Origin: CAVSWT01 sp963782985
Lineage (GTDB): Bacteria > Bacteroidota > Ignavibacteria > Ignavibacteriales > Ignavibacteriaceae
Assembly: GCA_963782985.1 (NCBI GenBank)
Contig: CAWALU010000012.1
Span: 248,001-312,000 of the forward strand
Reading direction: 5' to 3'
Length of the DNA: 64,000 nt
Below, in pieces: positions 17,284-26,632 of this stretch. The stretch's first letter is position 1. Each line of letters begins with the position of its first letter. Made by a program: the position numbers and the translations under genes. Below the pieces are notes generated by a model. That model ran no database searches. It saw only the letters and a list, made by a program, of their open reading frames with translations, and was not told the origin of the DNA.

Positions 17284-18027
17284 TTACATTACCATTCCGC
17301 CGTCAACGGAAATAATTTGCCCGGTTATATATGATGCTTCTTCAGATGCTAAAAATATAACTGCATTTGCAACGTCTTCCGGGGAGCCTAATTTTTTTAA
17401 AGGGACCTGGCTAACAATTGCGTCCTTTTGTTTATCATTTAATTTATTTGTCATGTCAGTAGAAATAAAACCGGGCGCAATTGCGTTTACATTAATATTT
17501 CTTGATGCAAGTTCTTTTGCAGAAGATTTTGTGAACCCGATTACGCCGGCTTTGGAAGCAACATAATTAGCCTGACCGGCGTTACCAATAATTCCAACAA
17601 CGGAAGTAATATTAATAATTTTTCCTGACTTCTGACTTATCATTGTTTTTATGGAAGCTTTGGTGTAGTTGTAAACACTTTTTAAATTTGCATCAATAAC
17701 ATTATCAAAATCATCTTCAGACATTCTTAAAAGAAGATTGTCCTTAGTTATGCCTGCATTGTTTACTAAAATATCTAAACCATTTATATTTTCCAAAGTA
17801 AATTTAACAGTTGATTCTGCTTCTTGATATTTAGCGGCATCGGCTTTAAAGCTAAAAATTTTTGTTTGATATTTTTTTAATTGGTCTTCCAACTCTTTTG
17901 CTGAGGATTCTGAACTGTGATAAGTGAATACAACATCGCACCCATTAGCCGCAAGCCGTTCAACAATAGCCCTTCCAATGCCTCTTGAACCGCCGGTTAC
18001 AAGCGCTTTTTTTCCTTTTAATTTCAT
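17284..18027 (-). CDS. fabG: 3-oxoacyl-[acyl-carrier-protein] reductase
   Basis: This short-chain dehydrogenase reduces 3-oxoacyl-ACP with NADPH. The 247 residues show TGGSRGIGRAI (nucleotide loop), NNAGIT, the catalytic Ser in INITSVVG, and the YVASKAG Tyr/Lys pair. The C-terminus ITGQIISVDGGMVM is standard. Its ATG overlaps the stop of the upstream DUF3109-like gene as ATGA, so translation is likely coupled. Confidence 0.97.
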   Translation of the reverse strand: MKLKGKKALVTGGSRGIGRAIVERLAANGCDVVFTYHSSESSAKELEDQLKKYQTKIFSFKADAAKYQEAESTVKFTLENINGLDILVNNAGITKDNLLLRMSEDDFDNVIDANLKSVYNYTKASIKTMISQKSGKIINITSVVGIIGNAGQANYVASKAGVIGFTKSSAKELASRNINVNAIAPGFISTDMTNKLNDKQKDAIVSQVPLKKLGSPEDVANAVIFLASEEASYITGQIISVDGGMVM

Positions 18028-18626
18028 GCTACGTCTTGTGAATTATTAGAATTTAAATATTCTATTTTATAAGATTCTAAATCTTCGAGACCATCTTTGC
18101 CGAGAAAGTATAAAAGTTCTTCTTTACAAGCGTCAAAAATTGAGTCGCCGGAATTAAAATTTTTATTGCAAGTTTTTAAACGATCAATATGCTCATCGTC
18201 AATAGTTAAAGATCCTTCGTAAATTGTTAATGGAAATAGGACGCAATAAATTGGTTTGTATTTCCATTTATACTCGCCTTCTATATTTGCAAGTTTTTGT
18301 AAGGAGCATAATCCATTTTTATCTAAGAAGGTACACTTGCCGTTGATTACATTCGTGCCAACAGCCACGCCTGAATCAAAATCTTCATCATCTTCCGGCG
18401 CTTCAAACCATTCAGTAATATTTTTGGATTGAGTTTCATCAAGAATAGGAAGAATTTTTTCCTTTATATCCATTATTAGATCATGCTCTTTCAAATCAGT
18501 ATAAACGCCGTAATTACAGCACTCTCCCGAACATTTGCACGAAAAAGGAAAAGTGAAAATTTGAGGATCGATCTTAATGCCATTAATAACTTTAGTAAAT
18601 TTTTCTACCGGAAAGTTTTCGCTCAT
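18024..18626 (-). CDS. Cysteine-cluster protein of YkgJ/DUF3109 type inside the fab operon
   Basis: The product has 200 residues and is soluble. The conserved Cys set is CKCSGECCNYG near residue 29, GKCTFLDKNGLCSLQ, and YCVLFPLTI with a later TCNKNF. This spacing is that of the YkgJ/DUF3109 families, which are thought to bind zinc or an iron-sulphur cluster; the biochemical role is not established. It overlaps fabD by one base at its start and fabG by four bases at its end, so it is an integral part of the operon and not a chance neighbour. Confidence 0.82.
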   Translation of the reverse strand: MSENFPVEKFTKVINGIKIDPQIFTFPFSCKCSGECCNYGVYTDLKEHDLIMDIKEKILPILDETQSKNITEWFEAPEDDEDFDSGVAVGTNVINGKCTFLDKNGLCSLQKLANIEGEYKWKYKPIYCVLFPLTIYEGSLTIDDEHIDRLKTCNKNFNSGDSIFDACKEELLYFLGKDGLEDLESYKIEYLNSNNSQDVA

Positions 18627-19540
18627 TATAAATATTTCTCCACGTCCGAATATTTATCAATTCCAAAACAGTTCACATCAGGATTTATTCGCTTTAATAA
18701 ACCCTGCAAAACTTTGCCCGGACCAACTTCATAAAATTCATTTATGCCGTCAGCTATCATATTATTTATAATTTCTTCCCACGGAACAGGCGCGGTTAAT
18801 TGATCAATTAATTGATTTTTGAAATCATTTTTATTTGTAACAGGTTTAGCGGAAACATTTGTGTAAACAGGAACTTTTGCATCATAAAAGTTTGTTGATT
18901 CAATGGCATTTTTCAAATCATCTTTAACCGATTCCATTAAAGGCGAATGAAAAGCGCCGCTGACAGTTAATTCTTTAACTAATTTCGCCCCGCCGATTTT
19001 ACACAAATCCATTGCCTTTCTAACGCCCTCAATTGATCCTGAAATAACCGTTTGTCCGGGAGAATTAAAATTTGCCGGCTGCACAATTCCAAATGATGAA
19101 GCGGCTATACAGAGTTCAACTACTTTTTCACTTTCAATTCCAATAATAGCAGCCATTGTTCCGGGATTTTCAATTCCGGCTTTCGTCATTGCTTTTCCGC
19201 GTACTCGCACTAACTTTATTGCTTCGTGAAATTGAATAGCCCCGGCGGCAACTAAGGCTGCGTATTCTCCCACAGAATGACCAGCCACAGCTTCAAAATC
19301 TAAAGTTCTAATAATGCTTGATAAAATTACGCTGTGAAGAAAAATTGCCGGCTGTGTATTTTGAGATTCTTTTAATTCAGATTCCGGTCCATTGAATAAA
19401 ATATATGATAGGTTAAAACCCAGCGCATCATCGGCAGTTTTAATCATCTCTTTAGCTTCAGCCGAATTTTCAAAAAGATCTTTTGCCATTCCCACATATT
19501 GCGAGCCTTGCCCGGGAAATAAAAAAGCTTTTTTAGACAT
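18626..19540 (-). CDS. fabD: Malonyl-CoA-ACP transacylase
   Basis: The enzyme loads malonate onto ACP. The 304 residues have the FPGQGSQYVGM N-terminal motif, the nucleophile in GHSVGEYAALVAAG, and the His in SGAFHSPLM. It lies 32 bases after fabH in the operon and overlaps the next gene by one base. Confidence 0.97.
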   Translation of the reverse strand: MSKKAFLFPGQGSQYVGMAKDLFENSAEAKEMIKTADDALGFNLSYILFNGPESELKESQNTQPAIFLHSVILSSIIRTLDFEAVAGHSVGEYAALVAAGAIQFHEAIKLVRVRGKAMTKAGIENPGTMAAIIGIESEKVVELCIAASSFGIVQPANFNSPGQTVISGSIEGVRKAMDLCKIGGAKLVKELTVSGAFHSPLMESVKDDLKNAIESTNFYDAKVPVYTNVSAKPVTNKNDFKNQLIDQLTAPVPWEEIINNMIADGINEFYEVGPGKVLQGLLKRINPDVNCFGIDKYSDVEKYL

Positions 19541-19572
19541 TTATATTTTTTCTTTTTTAACTAAAATATTAT

Positions 19573-20589
19573 TTAATCCATTGACCAAATTACGTAAGCC
19601 GATCCCCAAGTAAATCCCGCGCCAAATGCGGCAAAAATTAACTTATCGCCTTTCTTAATTTTACCGTCTCTATAATATTCAACAAGACACATTGGAATTG
19701 TTGCGGCGGTTGTGTTGCCATATTTTTGAATATTAACCATAACTTTTTCTTTGCCAATTCCCATTCTTTGAGCGGTGGCGTCAATAATTCTTAAATTGGC
19801 TTGATGGGGAACGAGATAAGCAATGTCGTCGGAAGATAAATTATTCTTTTTCATAATGTCATAGGAAATATCCGCCATTCCCTTTACTGCAACTTTGAAA
19901 ACTGCTTTTCCATCCTGATAAAGATAGTGCATTTTATTATCAACAGTTTCATGAGAAGCGGGATTTAGACTTCCGCCGCCTTTAATATATAAACTATCTT
20001 TTCCGCTTCCGTCTATTTTTAAAATAGTATCCTGCAGTCCAATAGTTTTATCTTCAGTGGGTTCAAGTAAAACCGCCGCGGCTGCATCGCCAAATAAGAT
20101 GCAATTATTTCTATCGGAGTAATCAACAATTGCGCTCATTTTATCCGCGCCAATAACCATCACTTTTTTATACGTTCCGCTTTCAACTAAAGCGGCGCCG
20201 GTTTGAAAAGCAAATAAAAACCCTGAACATGCGGCTGAAAGATCAAAGCCCCAGGCGTTTTTTGCTCCAATTTTTTCTTGAACCAAACAAGCCGTTGCAG
20301 GAAAAAACATATCAGGAGTAATTGTGGCAACAATAATTACATCAATTTCATCGGCGGAAATATTTTTAGATTTTAAAAGATCTTCAGCTGCTTTTGCGGC
20401 AAGATCGCTTGTCGCGCCTTTTTCAAGACGTCTTCTTTCGCTAATACCTGTTCTTGTTTTTATCCATTCATCATTTGTATCAACTATCTTTTCAAAAAAA
20501 GCGTTGTCTAATACCTCTTCGGGAACGTACATTCCCACGCCTGTAATTTCAGCGTTATATTTTTTATTATTGGGCATTTTTAAACTCAT
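19573..20589 (-). CDS. fabH: 3-oxoacyl-[acyl-carrier-protein] synthase III
   Basis: The enzyme starts fatty-acid synthesis by condensing an acyl-CoA with malonyl-ACP. The 338 residues carry the Cys-His-Asn triad in DLSAACSGFLFA, VPHQANLRI and GNTTAATIP. The start at 20589 overlaps the plsX stop as ATGA. An internal Met 5 codons later is also possible, but overlap favours the first. Confidence 0.96.
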   Translation of the reverse strand: MSLKMPNNKKYNAEITGVGMYVPEEVLDNAFFEKIVDTNDEWIKTRTGISERRRLEKGATSDLAAKAAEDLLKSKNISADEIDVIIVATITPDMFFPATACLVQEKIGAKNAWGFDLSAACSGFLFAFQTGAALVESGTYKKVMVIGADKMSAIVDYSDRNNCILFGDAAAAVLLEPTEDKTIGLQDTILKIDGSGKDSLYIKGGGSLNPASHETVDNKMHYLYQDGKAVFKVAVKGMADISYDIMKKNNLSSDDIAYLVPHQANLRIIDATAQRMGIGKEKVMVNIQKYGNTTAATIPMCLVEYYRDGKIKKGDKLIFAAFGAGFTWGSAYVIWSMD

Positions 20590-21620
20590 TTTAATTCTGA
20601 ATAATAACTTATCGAAGAACTAATTTTTTCAATTAATTTTTTTTCATACATTTCATTTGCTCTTAGAACCATATTTTTTATCGCTTTGGGCGTGCTTGAA
20701 CCATGTCCAATAATACTAATTCCATTAACCCCAAGCAAGGGAACGCCGCCATATTCCTGGTAATCAAAATCCTTTAACACCTGGCGAAGCGCTCCTCTAA
20801 TCAAACCAACTTTTATTTTACTTAAGAGGCTTGTCTCAGAATATTTTTTTAATTTAAATTTTAAATAACTAACTAAACCTTCGCCAAATTTTAAAAGAAT
20901 GTTGCCGACAAAACCATCGCACACTACAACGTGTACAGCGCCTTTAAGTATATCCCGTCCCTCTACGTTTCCGACAAAATTTAATTTAGTTTTTTTTAAT
21001 AATTGAAATGCGGCGAGGGAAACTTCATTCCCTTTTGATTCTTCTTCCCCCACGCTTAACAAACCAACTTTTGGATTTTCGATTCCATAAATTTCTTTTG
21101 TAAAAATTGAACCCATAATTGCGTATTCCAAAAGATGCTTAGCTTTTGAATCAACGCTTGCGCCAACGTCCAATAAAACGCTAACGCCGCTTTCGTTGGG
21201 GATGAAGCTCCCGATGGTGGGTCTGCCCACGCCGGGAATTCTACCAATAATTAATGTCGAAGCAGCCATCATAGCGCCTGTATTGCCAGCGCTTACAAAC
21301 GCATCTGCCTTTTTATCACGAACCCAATTACAGCCAACAACAATAGAGGAATTTGGTTTTGCTTTGATGGCGGAAGTTGGACTATCTTCCATTCCAATTA
21401 CTTCATCGGCATTTATGATATTTTTAGAATTGAAGGAAAGATTATTTGAAGTTAATACTTTTTTAATTTCATCTTCTTTTCCGACTAAAAATAACTCAAA
21501 ATTTTTATTTTCATTGTAAGCTTGAATTGCGCCAAGCACGGCATTTTGAGGAGCGAAGTCGCCCCCCATTGCATCTACAATAATTCTGCATTTGAATTGG
21601 TTAGAATCAGAATTGATCAT
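20586..21620 (-). CDS. plsX: Phosphate acyltransferase
   Basis: PlsX converts acyl-ACP to acyl-phosphate for phosphatidic-acid synthesis. The 344 residues include IIVDAMGGDFAPQNAV near the start, SAGNTGAMMAAS and GFVGNILLKFGEG. Its place after rpmF and before fabH is the conserved bacterial order. Confidence 0.97.
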   Translation of the reverse strand: MINSDSNQFKCRIIVDAMGGDFAPQNAVLGAIQAYNENKNFELFLVGKEDEIKKVLTSNNLSFNSKNIINADEVIGMEDSPTSAIKAKPNSSIVVGCNWVRDKKADAFVSAGNTGAMMAASTLIIGRIPGVGRPTIGSFIPNESGVSVLLDVGASVDSKAKHLLEYAIMGSIFTKEIYGIENPKVGLLSVGEEESKGNEVSLAAFQLLKKTKLNFVGNVEGRDILKGAVHVVVCDGFVGNILLKFGEGLVSYLKFKLKKYSETSLLSKIKVGLIRGALRQVLKDFDYQEYGGVPLLGVNGISIIGHGSSTPKAIKNMVLRANEMYEKKLIEKISSSISYYSELK

Positions 21621-21644
21621 TAATAAAGATTTGAAAATTAGAAA

Positions 21645-21824
21645 TTAGCTTTTGGGTAAAAACATTGAGCGTTCATTGTAATAGCCGCACGAAGGGCAAG
21701 CGCGATGTGCAAGCTTCATATCGCCGCAATTTGAACAAGTTCCCATTGCCGGAGCGCTTGCTTTGTAATGCGTTCTTCTTTTATCTCTTCTGCTTTTAGA
21801 CCATTTTCTTTTTGGATTTGGCAT
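21645..21824 (-). CDS. rpmF: 50S ribosomal protein L32
   Basis: This is a 59-codon gene on the minus strand starting MPNPKRKWSKSRRDKRR. It has the L32 zinc ribbon: CSNC at residues 30-33 and CPSC at 43-46. The N-terminus is the standard basic L32 tail. The gene sits between the DUF177 gene and plsX, exactly where rpmF is found in most bacteria, and ends about 25 bases before plsX. Confidence 0.96.
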   Translation of the reverse strand: MPNPKRKWSKSRRDKRRTHYKASAPAMGTCSNCGDMKLAHRACPSCGYYNERSMFLPKS

Positions 21825-21847
21825 CGTCTTTCCGTTTTAATTTAATA

Positions 21848-22354
21848 TTAATTAATATTTAATTTATTTTTTAATTCCTGCAGCGGCAGCCATCTTGGGT
21901 CAATTTCATTATTGCCGCAATTACATTCACCCTCATTTAAATCTTTACCGCATTTTGCACATAAGCCTTTGCAATTTTCCCTGCAAAGTTTTTTCATAGG
22001 AATAGCGAGCAAAGAATAATCTTTCACATCTTTTGATATATCGATTTTATCTGTTTCTAAGGGAAGATAGGAAACGTTTATTGATTCATCGTCCTCTTTT
22101 TCTATCCTAAATAAATAAACCATTCTGTAATTTGTATCTACATTCGCATAATATTCATTACTGCATCTGTCGCATTCAAATTTGGCTTTAAGATGAATAT
22201 CAGCGTCTAAAATAATTTGGCTGTACATTTTGTTCAGTTGAACATTCACGTTAAAGTTACCATAGAACGGTTCGGCAAGTCCAATTTCATTAACTGATTC
22301 ATCAAAGCTGTAATTATGAACGCCGTCGCTTAAGTTGGAAATTTTAATAATCAT
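21848..22354 (-). CDS. DUF177 (YceD-like) protein
   Basis: About 168 residues from the preferred start. DUF177 proteins are linked to large-subunit rRNA accumulation and nearly always precede rpmF, as here (23 bases). The C-terminal zinc-like cluster CRENCKGLCAKCGKDL with a following CNCG is visible, together with an earlier CDRC pair. An ATG at 22354 is preceded by TGAGAA; an upstream ATG at 22387 would add 11 residues and lacks such a site. Confidence 0.9.
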   Translation of the reverse strand: MIIKISNLSDGVHNYSFDESVNEIGLAEPFYGNFNVNVQLNKMYSQIILDADIHLKAKFECDRCSNEYYANVDTNYRMVYLFRIEKEDDESINVSYLPLETDKIDISKDVKDYSLLAIPMKKLCRENCKGLCAKCGKDLNEGECNCGNNEIDPRWLPLQELKNKLNIN

Positions 22355-22590
22355 CAGTTTCTCAAAATTTCGGCAAAAAGAAGCCAAAATATAGATATAC
22401 TTGTTTTGATAGTCAATATAATTTAGCGGAGTTGGGAATAAGTTTTTTAAGTTTTGAAATATTTAAGGAAATTTTCTTTGAAGATATTGAATAAAGTAAA
22501 TTATTTCCAGAGAAACGAAAGCTAAATATGCATGTAAATTAACTTTTAATTTTTTTGAAAATTTAATTTTATTCTCTATTTTTACAGACT

Positions 22591-23286
22591 ATGTCCCAAA
22601 AATTAATCGTGGCAATTGATGGTCCGGCAGGCTCCGGTAAAAGTACATCTGCAAAGCTTGTAGCTCAAAAATTAAATTATTTGTACATCGATACAGGCGC
22701 AATGTATAGGGCTGTAACATTTGTGTCTATGAAAAATTCTTTGGTAAATAACGATGATATTATTAAAGTCGCTGAAGAATCTATAATTGAACTGAACTTT
22801 GAAAACGGAATTACCCAGGTTAAAATTAACGGCGAAGATGTAACCGATAAAATCAGAGACATTTCAGTAAATAAAAAAGTAAGCGACGTAAGTAAAATTG
22901 AAGGCGTGCGCAAAGCCCTGGTAAAAAAACAGAAAGCTATGGGCAACAAAGACGGCGGCGTTGTAATGGAAGGAAGAGATATTTCTACAGTTGTTTTTCC
23001 AGAGGCAGACGTAAAAATTTTTCTTACCGCTTCTATCGAACAAAGAGCAAATAGAAGAGCTAAAGAATACGCTGAGAAAGGCGCTGATGTTTCTATTGAA
23101 GAAATAAAAACCAATCTTCTGCAGCGAGATAAAATTGATTCAACAAGAGAAATTAGTCCGCTTACAAAAGCTGATGACGCCGTTGAAGTTGATACTTCTA
23201 AAGTTACGATTGATGAACAAGTAAATATAATTTTGCGGCAAGTAAAAATTGCGGCGGATAAAAAAGGAATTAAAGTTTCTATTTAA
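22591..23286 (+). CDS. cmk: Cytidylate kinase
   Basis: The enzyme phosphorylates CMP and dCMP. The 231 residues carry the P-loop IDGPAGSGKSTSAK, IDTGAMYRAVT, MEGRDISTVVFPEADVKIFL and the LID arginines in RDKIDSTREISPL. No Shine-Dalgarno is visible before the ATG, which is common in this phylum. It precedes rpsA, a pairing conserved across many bacteria. Confidence 0.97.
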   Translation: MSQKLIVAIDGPAGSGKSTSAKLVAQKLNYLYIDTGAMYRAVTFVSMKNSLVNNDDIIKVAEESIIELNFENGITQVKINGEDVTDKIRDISVNKKVSDVSKIEGVRKALVKKQKAMGNKDGGVVMEGRDISTVVFPEADVKIFLTASIEQRANRRAKEYAEKGADVSIEEIKTNLLQRDKIDSTREISPLTKADDAVEVDTSKVTIDEQVNIILRQVKIAADKKGIKVSI

Positions 23287-23328
23287 TTTTATTAGGCCAT
23301 CGATAATTAAAAATGTAAAACTAATCTA

Positions 23329-23370
23329 CTGCAAGTATTGTTTTTTTGGTGGCTAAAACAATAATTGCAG
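23329..23370 (+). promoter_or_regulatory. Long leader hairpin upstream of rpsA
   Basis: CTGCAA (23329-23334) pairs with TTGCAG (23365-23370), and TATTGTTTT (23336-23344) pairs with AAAACAATA (23355-23363), with one G-A mismatch between the two helices and a 10-base loop. The stem ends 13 bases before the Shine-Dalgarno AGGAGGA of rpsA. A structure in this place suits feedback control by S1, as known for E. coli rpsA; that is an inference. Confidence 0.65.
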
Positions 23371-23393
23371 AAATACTTTTTTTAGGAGGATTA

Positions 23394-25217
23394 ATGTCCG
23401 AAGAGACAAAAGATGTTAAGAGTAATGTTACTATAACAGAAGCAGATTTTGAAAAGGCTCAGAAAAATTTTAACGATGAAGAATATTCAAAAGAAGAATT
23501 TTTAACCTTAGCAAAACTTTATACTGATTCATTTCAAGCTCTTAAGGAAGATGAATTAATTAAAGGGAAGATAATAAGAGTTCAAGGCGATTATGTTATT
23601 ATTGACGTTGGATTCAAATCAGAAGGCGCCATCCCCAAAAATGAATTTTATGAACACGAAGAAATAAAAGTTGGGAAAGAAGTCGAAGTCGTACTTGAAA
23701 GTATTGAAGATCAAGATGGAAATTTAGTTCTTAGCAAGCAGCGCGCAGACTTTAAAAGAATTTGGGATCGAGTAATTAATGCCCACGAAACCGGAGAGAT
23801 TTTACAAGGCAAAATTCTTAAAAGAATTAAAGGCGGAATGGTGGTAGACCTAATGGGAATGGAAGCATTTCTTCCAGGCTCGCAAATTGACATTAGACCA
23901 ATTCGCGACTTTGACGCGTTCGTTGGTCAAATTATGGATTTTAAAGTTGTTAAAGTAAACATCCCTACTGAAAACGTTGTGGTATCTCATAAAGTTCTGG
24001 TTGAAGAAGAAATTTCCGATCAAAGAGACGCCATACTTAACAGCCTTGAGAAAGGTCAAATACTCGAAGGTATAGTAAAAGCAATTACCGACTTCGGCGT
24101 GTTTGTGGATCTTGGCGGAGTAGATGGTTTAATTCATATAACAGACCTTAGCTGGGGCAGAATTAATCACCCCAATGAAGTTGTTAAACTTGATGAAACA
24201 ATTAAAGTGGTTGTTACTGATTTTGATGAAGAGAAAAAAAGAATTTCTCTAAGCTTGAAAAAACTTCTTCCGCATCCTTGGGAAAAAATTGAAGATAAAT
24301 ATAAAGTCGGAGATAAAGTTTCAGGGCGCGTTGTTTCTCTTACAGATTACGGCGCTTTCATTGAAATTGAAAAAGGTATCGAAGGATTAATCCATAACTC
24401 GGAAATGAGCTGGACTCAGCATATCAAACATCCTTCTCAAATTGTAGCTATGGGACAAGTGATAGACGCTGTAATTTTAAGCCTCGATAAAGATGACAAG
24501 AAAATATCTCTCGGCATAAAACAATTAGAGCCGGATCCATGGCAATCGTTAATGCAAAAATATCCAGTCGCTTCACAGCATACCGGAATTGCGCGTAACC
24601 TAACTAACTTCGGCGTGTTTGTGGAATTAGAACCCGGCGTTGACGGCTTGGTTCATATATCTGATCTTTCATGGACAAAGAAAATTAGGCATCCCGGCGA
24701 AGTTGTAAAGAAAGGCGAGAAGCTGGATGTTATTGTACTTGGCGTTGACGTTGACCAAAGAAAAATTTCTTTAGGGCATAAACAAGTGCAGGACAATCCG
24801 TGGGATACTTTTGAAAAATTGTATCAAGTAGGAACTATAACTGAAGGCAAAGTTGTTAGAATAATTGAAAAAGGATTAATTGCAGAATTGCCAGAATCTG
24901 TTGACGGCTTTGTTCCATCAACTCAATTAGCCCCTTCAAAAATTAAGAACATTGCCAATCACTTTCCTATTGACGATATGATTCCGTTGAAAGTAATTGA
25001 GTTTGATAAAGAAAATAAGAAAATTGTTTTAAGTACAATTGCAGCTTTAAAAGATAAAGGCGAAGCTGATATAAAAGAATATCTTGCTAAACACAAAATG
25101 GATCGGGTTAGCGTTGAAGAAATTCTTTCATCAGAAACCGGAAGCATTGACACTTCCGAATTTCCCATCTTTGAAGTATCAGACGATAAACAAAATTCTT
25201 CCGACAACAAAAAATAA
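23394..25217 (+). CDS. rpsA: 30S ribosomal protein S1
   Basis: S1 helps the ribosome bind mRNA. From the preferred start the protein has 607 residues with six S1 repeats; typical repeat cores are GRVVSLTDYGAFIEIEKGIEGLIH and related segments such as TDFGVFVDLGGVDGLIHITDLSW and TNFGVFVELEPGVDGLVH. The start is set by AGGAGGA five bases before the ATG at 23394. A TTG 16 codons upstream lies in the loop of the leader hairpin and is unlikely. The acidic C-terminal tail ends in DDKQNSSDNKK. A terminator follows. Confidence 0.96.
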   Translation: MSEETKDVKSNVTITEADFEKAQKNFNDEEYSKEEFLTLAKLYTDSFQALKEDELIKGKIIRVQGDYVIIDVGFKSEGAIPKNEFYEHEEIKVGKEVEVVLESIEDQDGNLVLSKQRADFKRIWDRVINAHETGEILQGKILKRIKGGMVVDLMGMEAFLPGSQIDIRPIRDFDAFVGQIMDFKVVKVNIPTENVVVSHKVLVEEEISDQRDAILNSLEKGQILEGIVKAITDFGVFVDLGGVDGLIHITDLSWGRINHPNEVVKLDETIKVVVTDFDEEKKRISLSLKKLLPHPWEKIEDKYKVGDKVSGRVVSLTDYGAFIEIEKGIEGLIHNSEMSWTQHIKHPSQIVAMGQVIDAVILSLDKDDKKISLGIKQLEPDPWQSLMQKYPVASQHTGIARNLTNFGVFVELEPGVDGLVHISDLSWTKKIRHPGEVVKKGEKLDVIVLGVDVDQRKISLGHKQVQDNPWDTFEKLYQVGTITEGKVVRIIEKGLIAELPESVDGFVPSTQLAPSKIKNIANHFPIDDMIPLKVIEFDKENKKIVLSTIAALKDKGEADIKEYLAKHKMDRVSVEEILSSETGSIDTSEFPIFEVSDDKQNSSDNKK

Positions 25218-25241
25218 TTTTTTTGTTTAGTTGAATAAATT

Positions 25242-25263
25242 AGAGCGGGGCTTTTCCCGCTCT
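25242..25263 (+). terminator. Intrinsic terminator after rpsA
   Basis: An 8-bp stem AGAGCGGG / CCCGCTCT with a 6-base loop followed by TTAAATTTT, 24 bases after the rpsA stop and just before mtaB. It also argues against an mtaB start upstream at 25231. Confidence 0.8.
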
Positions 25264-25281
25264 TTAAATTTTAAAGGATTT

Positions 25282-26610
25282 ATGCGCAGTAAGGTTTCTT
25301 TACACACGCTTGGATGCAAGTTAAATTATTCAGAGACGTCAACAATTGGAAATCAATTTTTGCAGAAGGGTTTTGATATTGTTGATTTTAAAGAGCGCTC
25401 CGATATTTATGTTTTGAATACCTGCTCGGTTACAGAAAACGCAGAGAAAGAATGCCGGCAGCTTGTAAGACGAGCGTTAAAACAAAATCCATCAGCTTTT
25501 ATTGTGGTTACCGGATGCTATGCTCAACTGCGACCCGAAGAGATTTCAAAAATTGACGGCGTCGATGTTGTTCTCGGAAGTAATGAAAAGTTTAAGCTGT
25601 TTGAACTCGTAAATAATTTTCAGAAAAAAGAATTAGCGTGTATTTATGTTTCCCCAACGGATCAATTAAATTATTTTGGACAAGCGCATTCGACAGACGC
25701 CGACAGCCGCACCAGAGCTTATTTCAAAATCCAAGATGGATGCGATTACAAATGTTCATTTTGCACTATTCCGCTTGCCCGCGGAAAGAGTAGAAGCATG
25801 GGTCCGCAAAACTTAATTCCTGAATTTAAAAAATTAGTCGATGATGGTTATAAAGAAATAATTCTTACCGGCGTTAATGTAGGCGATTATGGAAAGCTTT
25901 ATAATAAAAATTTAATTGATGTTCTTAAAGAAATGGTTTCGGTTGAAGGAAATTTTAGAATTCGCGTAAGTTCTATTGAACCAAATTTATTAACAGAAGA
26001 CATTATTAATTTTACCGCTGACAATCCAAAAATGTGCAAACACTTTCACATTCCGTTGCAAAGCGGAAGTTCAAAAGTTTTGCAATTAATGAAGCGAAGA
26101 TACAATGCCGATTATTATAAAAGTCTAATTTTAAAAGTAAAGAAAATAATTCCTAACGCTGGAATAGGCGTTGATGTAATTGTTGGATTTCCTGGCGAAA
26201 CTAATGAAGACTTTTTAGAAACCTATAATTTTATAAATGAACTACCTGTTTCTTATCTGCACGTCTTTACATATTCTGAAAGACCCAATACAAAAGCTAT
26301 AGCTATGCAAAATTCAGTTGATGTTTTTCAGCGTAAAAAAAGAAACCACATGCTTAGGATTTTAAGCGAAAAGAAAAAACATAATTTTTATACTTCAATG
26401 ATTGGCGGAAATCTGGAAGTTCTTTTTGAACATGAAAATTACGGAGGCTTGATGAAAGGCTTCTCTTCAAACTACATAAGAGTTGCAAATCAGTTTGATG
26501 AAAAGCTTTTAAATGAATTAACGACTGTAAAAATTGAAAGCTGCGCCGATGGATTGTGCCATTCAAATATTTTAGAGACAGAAAATTCAATTGACTTAAA
26601 AGCAAGTTAA
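25282..26610 (+). CDS. mtaB: tRNA t6A37 methylthiotransferase
   Basis: MtaB turns t6A37 of tRNA into ms2t6A37. The 442 residues have the N-terminal UPF0004 domain (SLHTLGCKLNYSETS, NTCSVTENAEKECR, VTGCYAQL) whose three Cys hold one Fe-S cluster, and the radical-SAM domain with CDYKCSFC for the second. The KVSLHTLGCKLNYSE start and TEN AEKE motif favour MtaB over MiaB or RimO. The ATG at 25282 has AAAGGA eight bases upstream; the earlier TTG lies before the terminator. Confidence 0.92.
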   Translation: MRSKVSLHTLGCKLNYSETSTIGNQFLQKGFDIVDFKERSDIYVLNTCSVTENAEKECRQLVRRALKQNPSAFIVVTGCYAQLRPEEISKIDGVDVVLGSNEKFKLFELVNNFQKKELACIYVSPTDQLNYFGQAHSTDADSRTRAYFKIQDGCDYKCSFCTIPLARGKSRSMGPQNLIPEFKKLVDDGYKEIILTGVNVGDYGKLYNKNLIDVLKEMVSVEGNFRIRVSSIEPNLLTEDIINFTADNPKMCKHFHIPLQSGSSKVLQLMKRRYNADYYKSLILKVKKIIPNAGIGVDVIVGFPGETNEDFLETYNFINELPVSYLHVFTYSERPNTKAIAMQNSVDVFQRKKRNHMLRILSEKKKHNFYTSMIGGNLEVLFEHENYGGLMKGFSSNYIRVANQFDEKLLNELTTVKIESCADGLCHSNILETENSIDLKAS

Positions 26611-26632
26611 TAATTAGATTGAAATTCAAAAA

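Noticed and set aside
23346..23393. A longer N-terminus for ribosomal protein S1
   Set aside because: The TTG lies in the loop of the leader hairpin, while AGGAGGA fixes the start at 23394.
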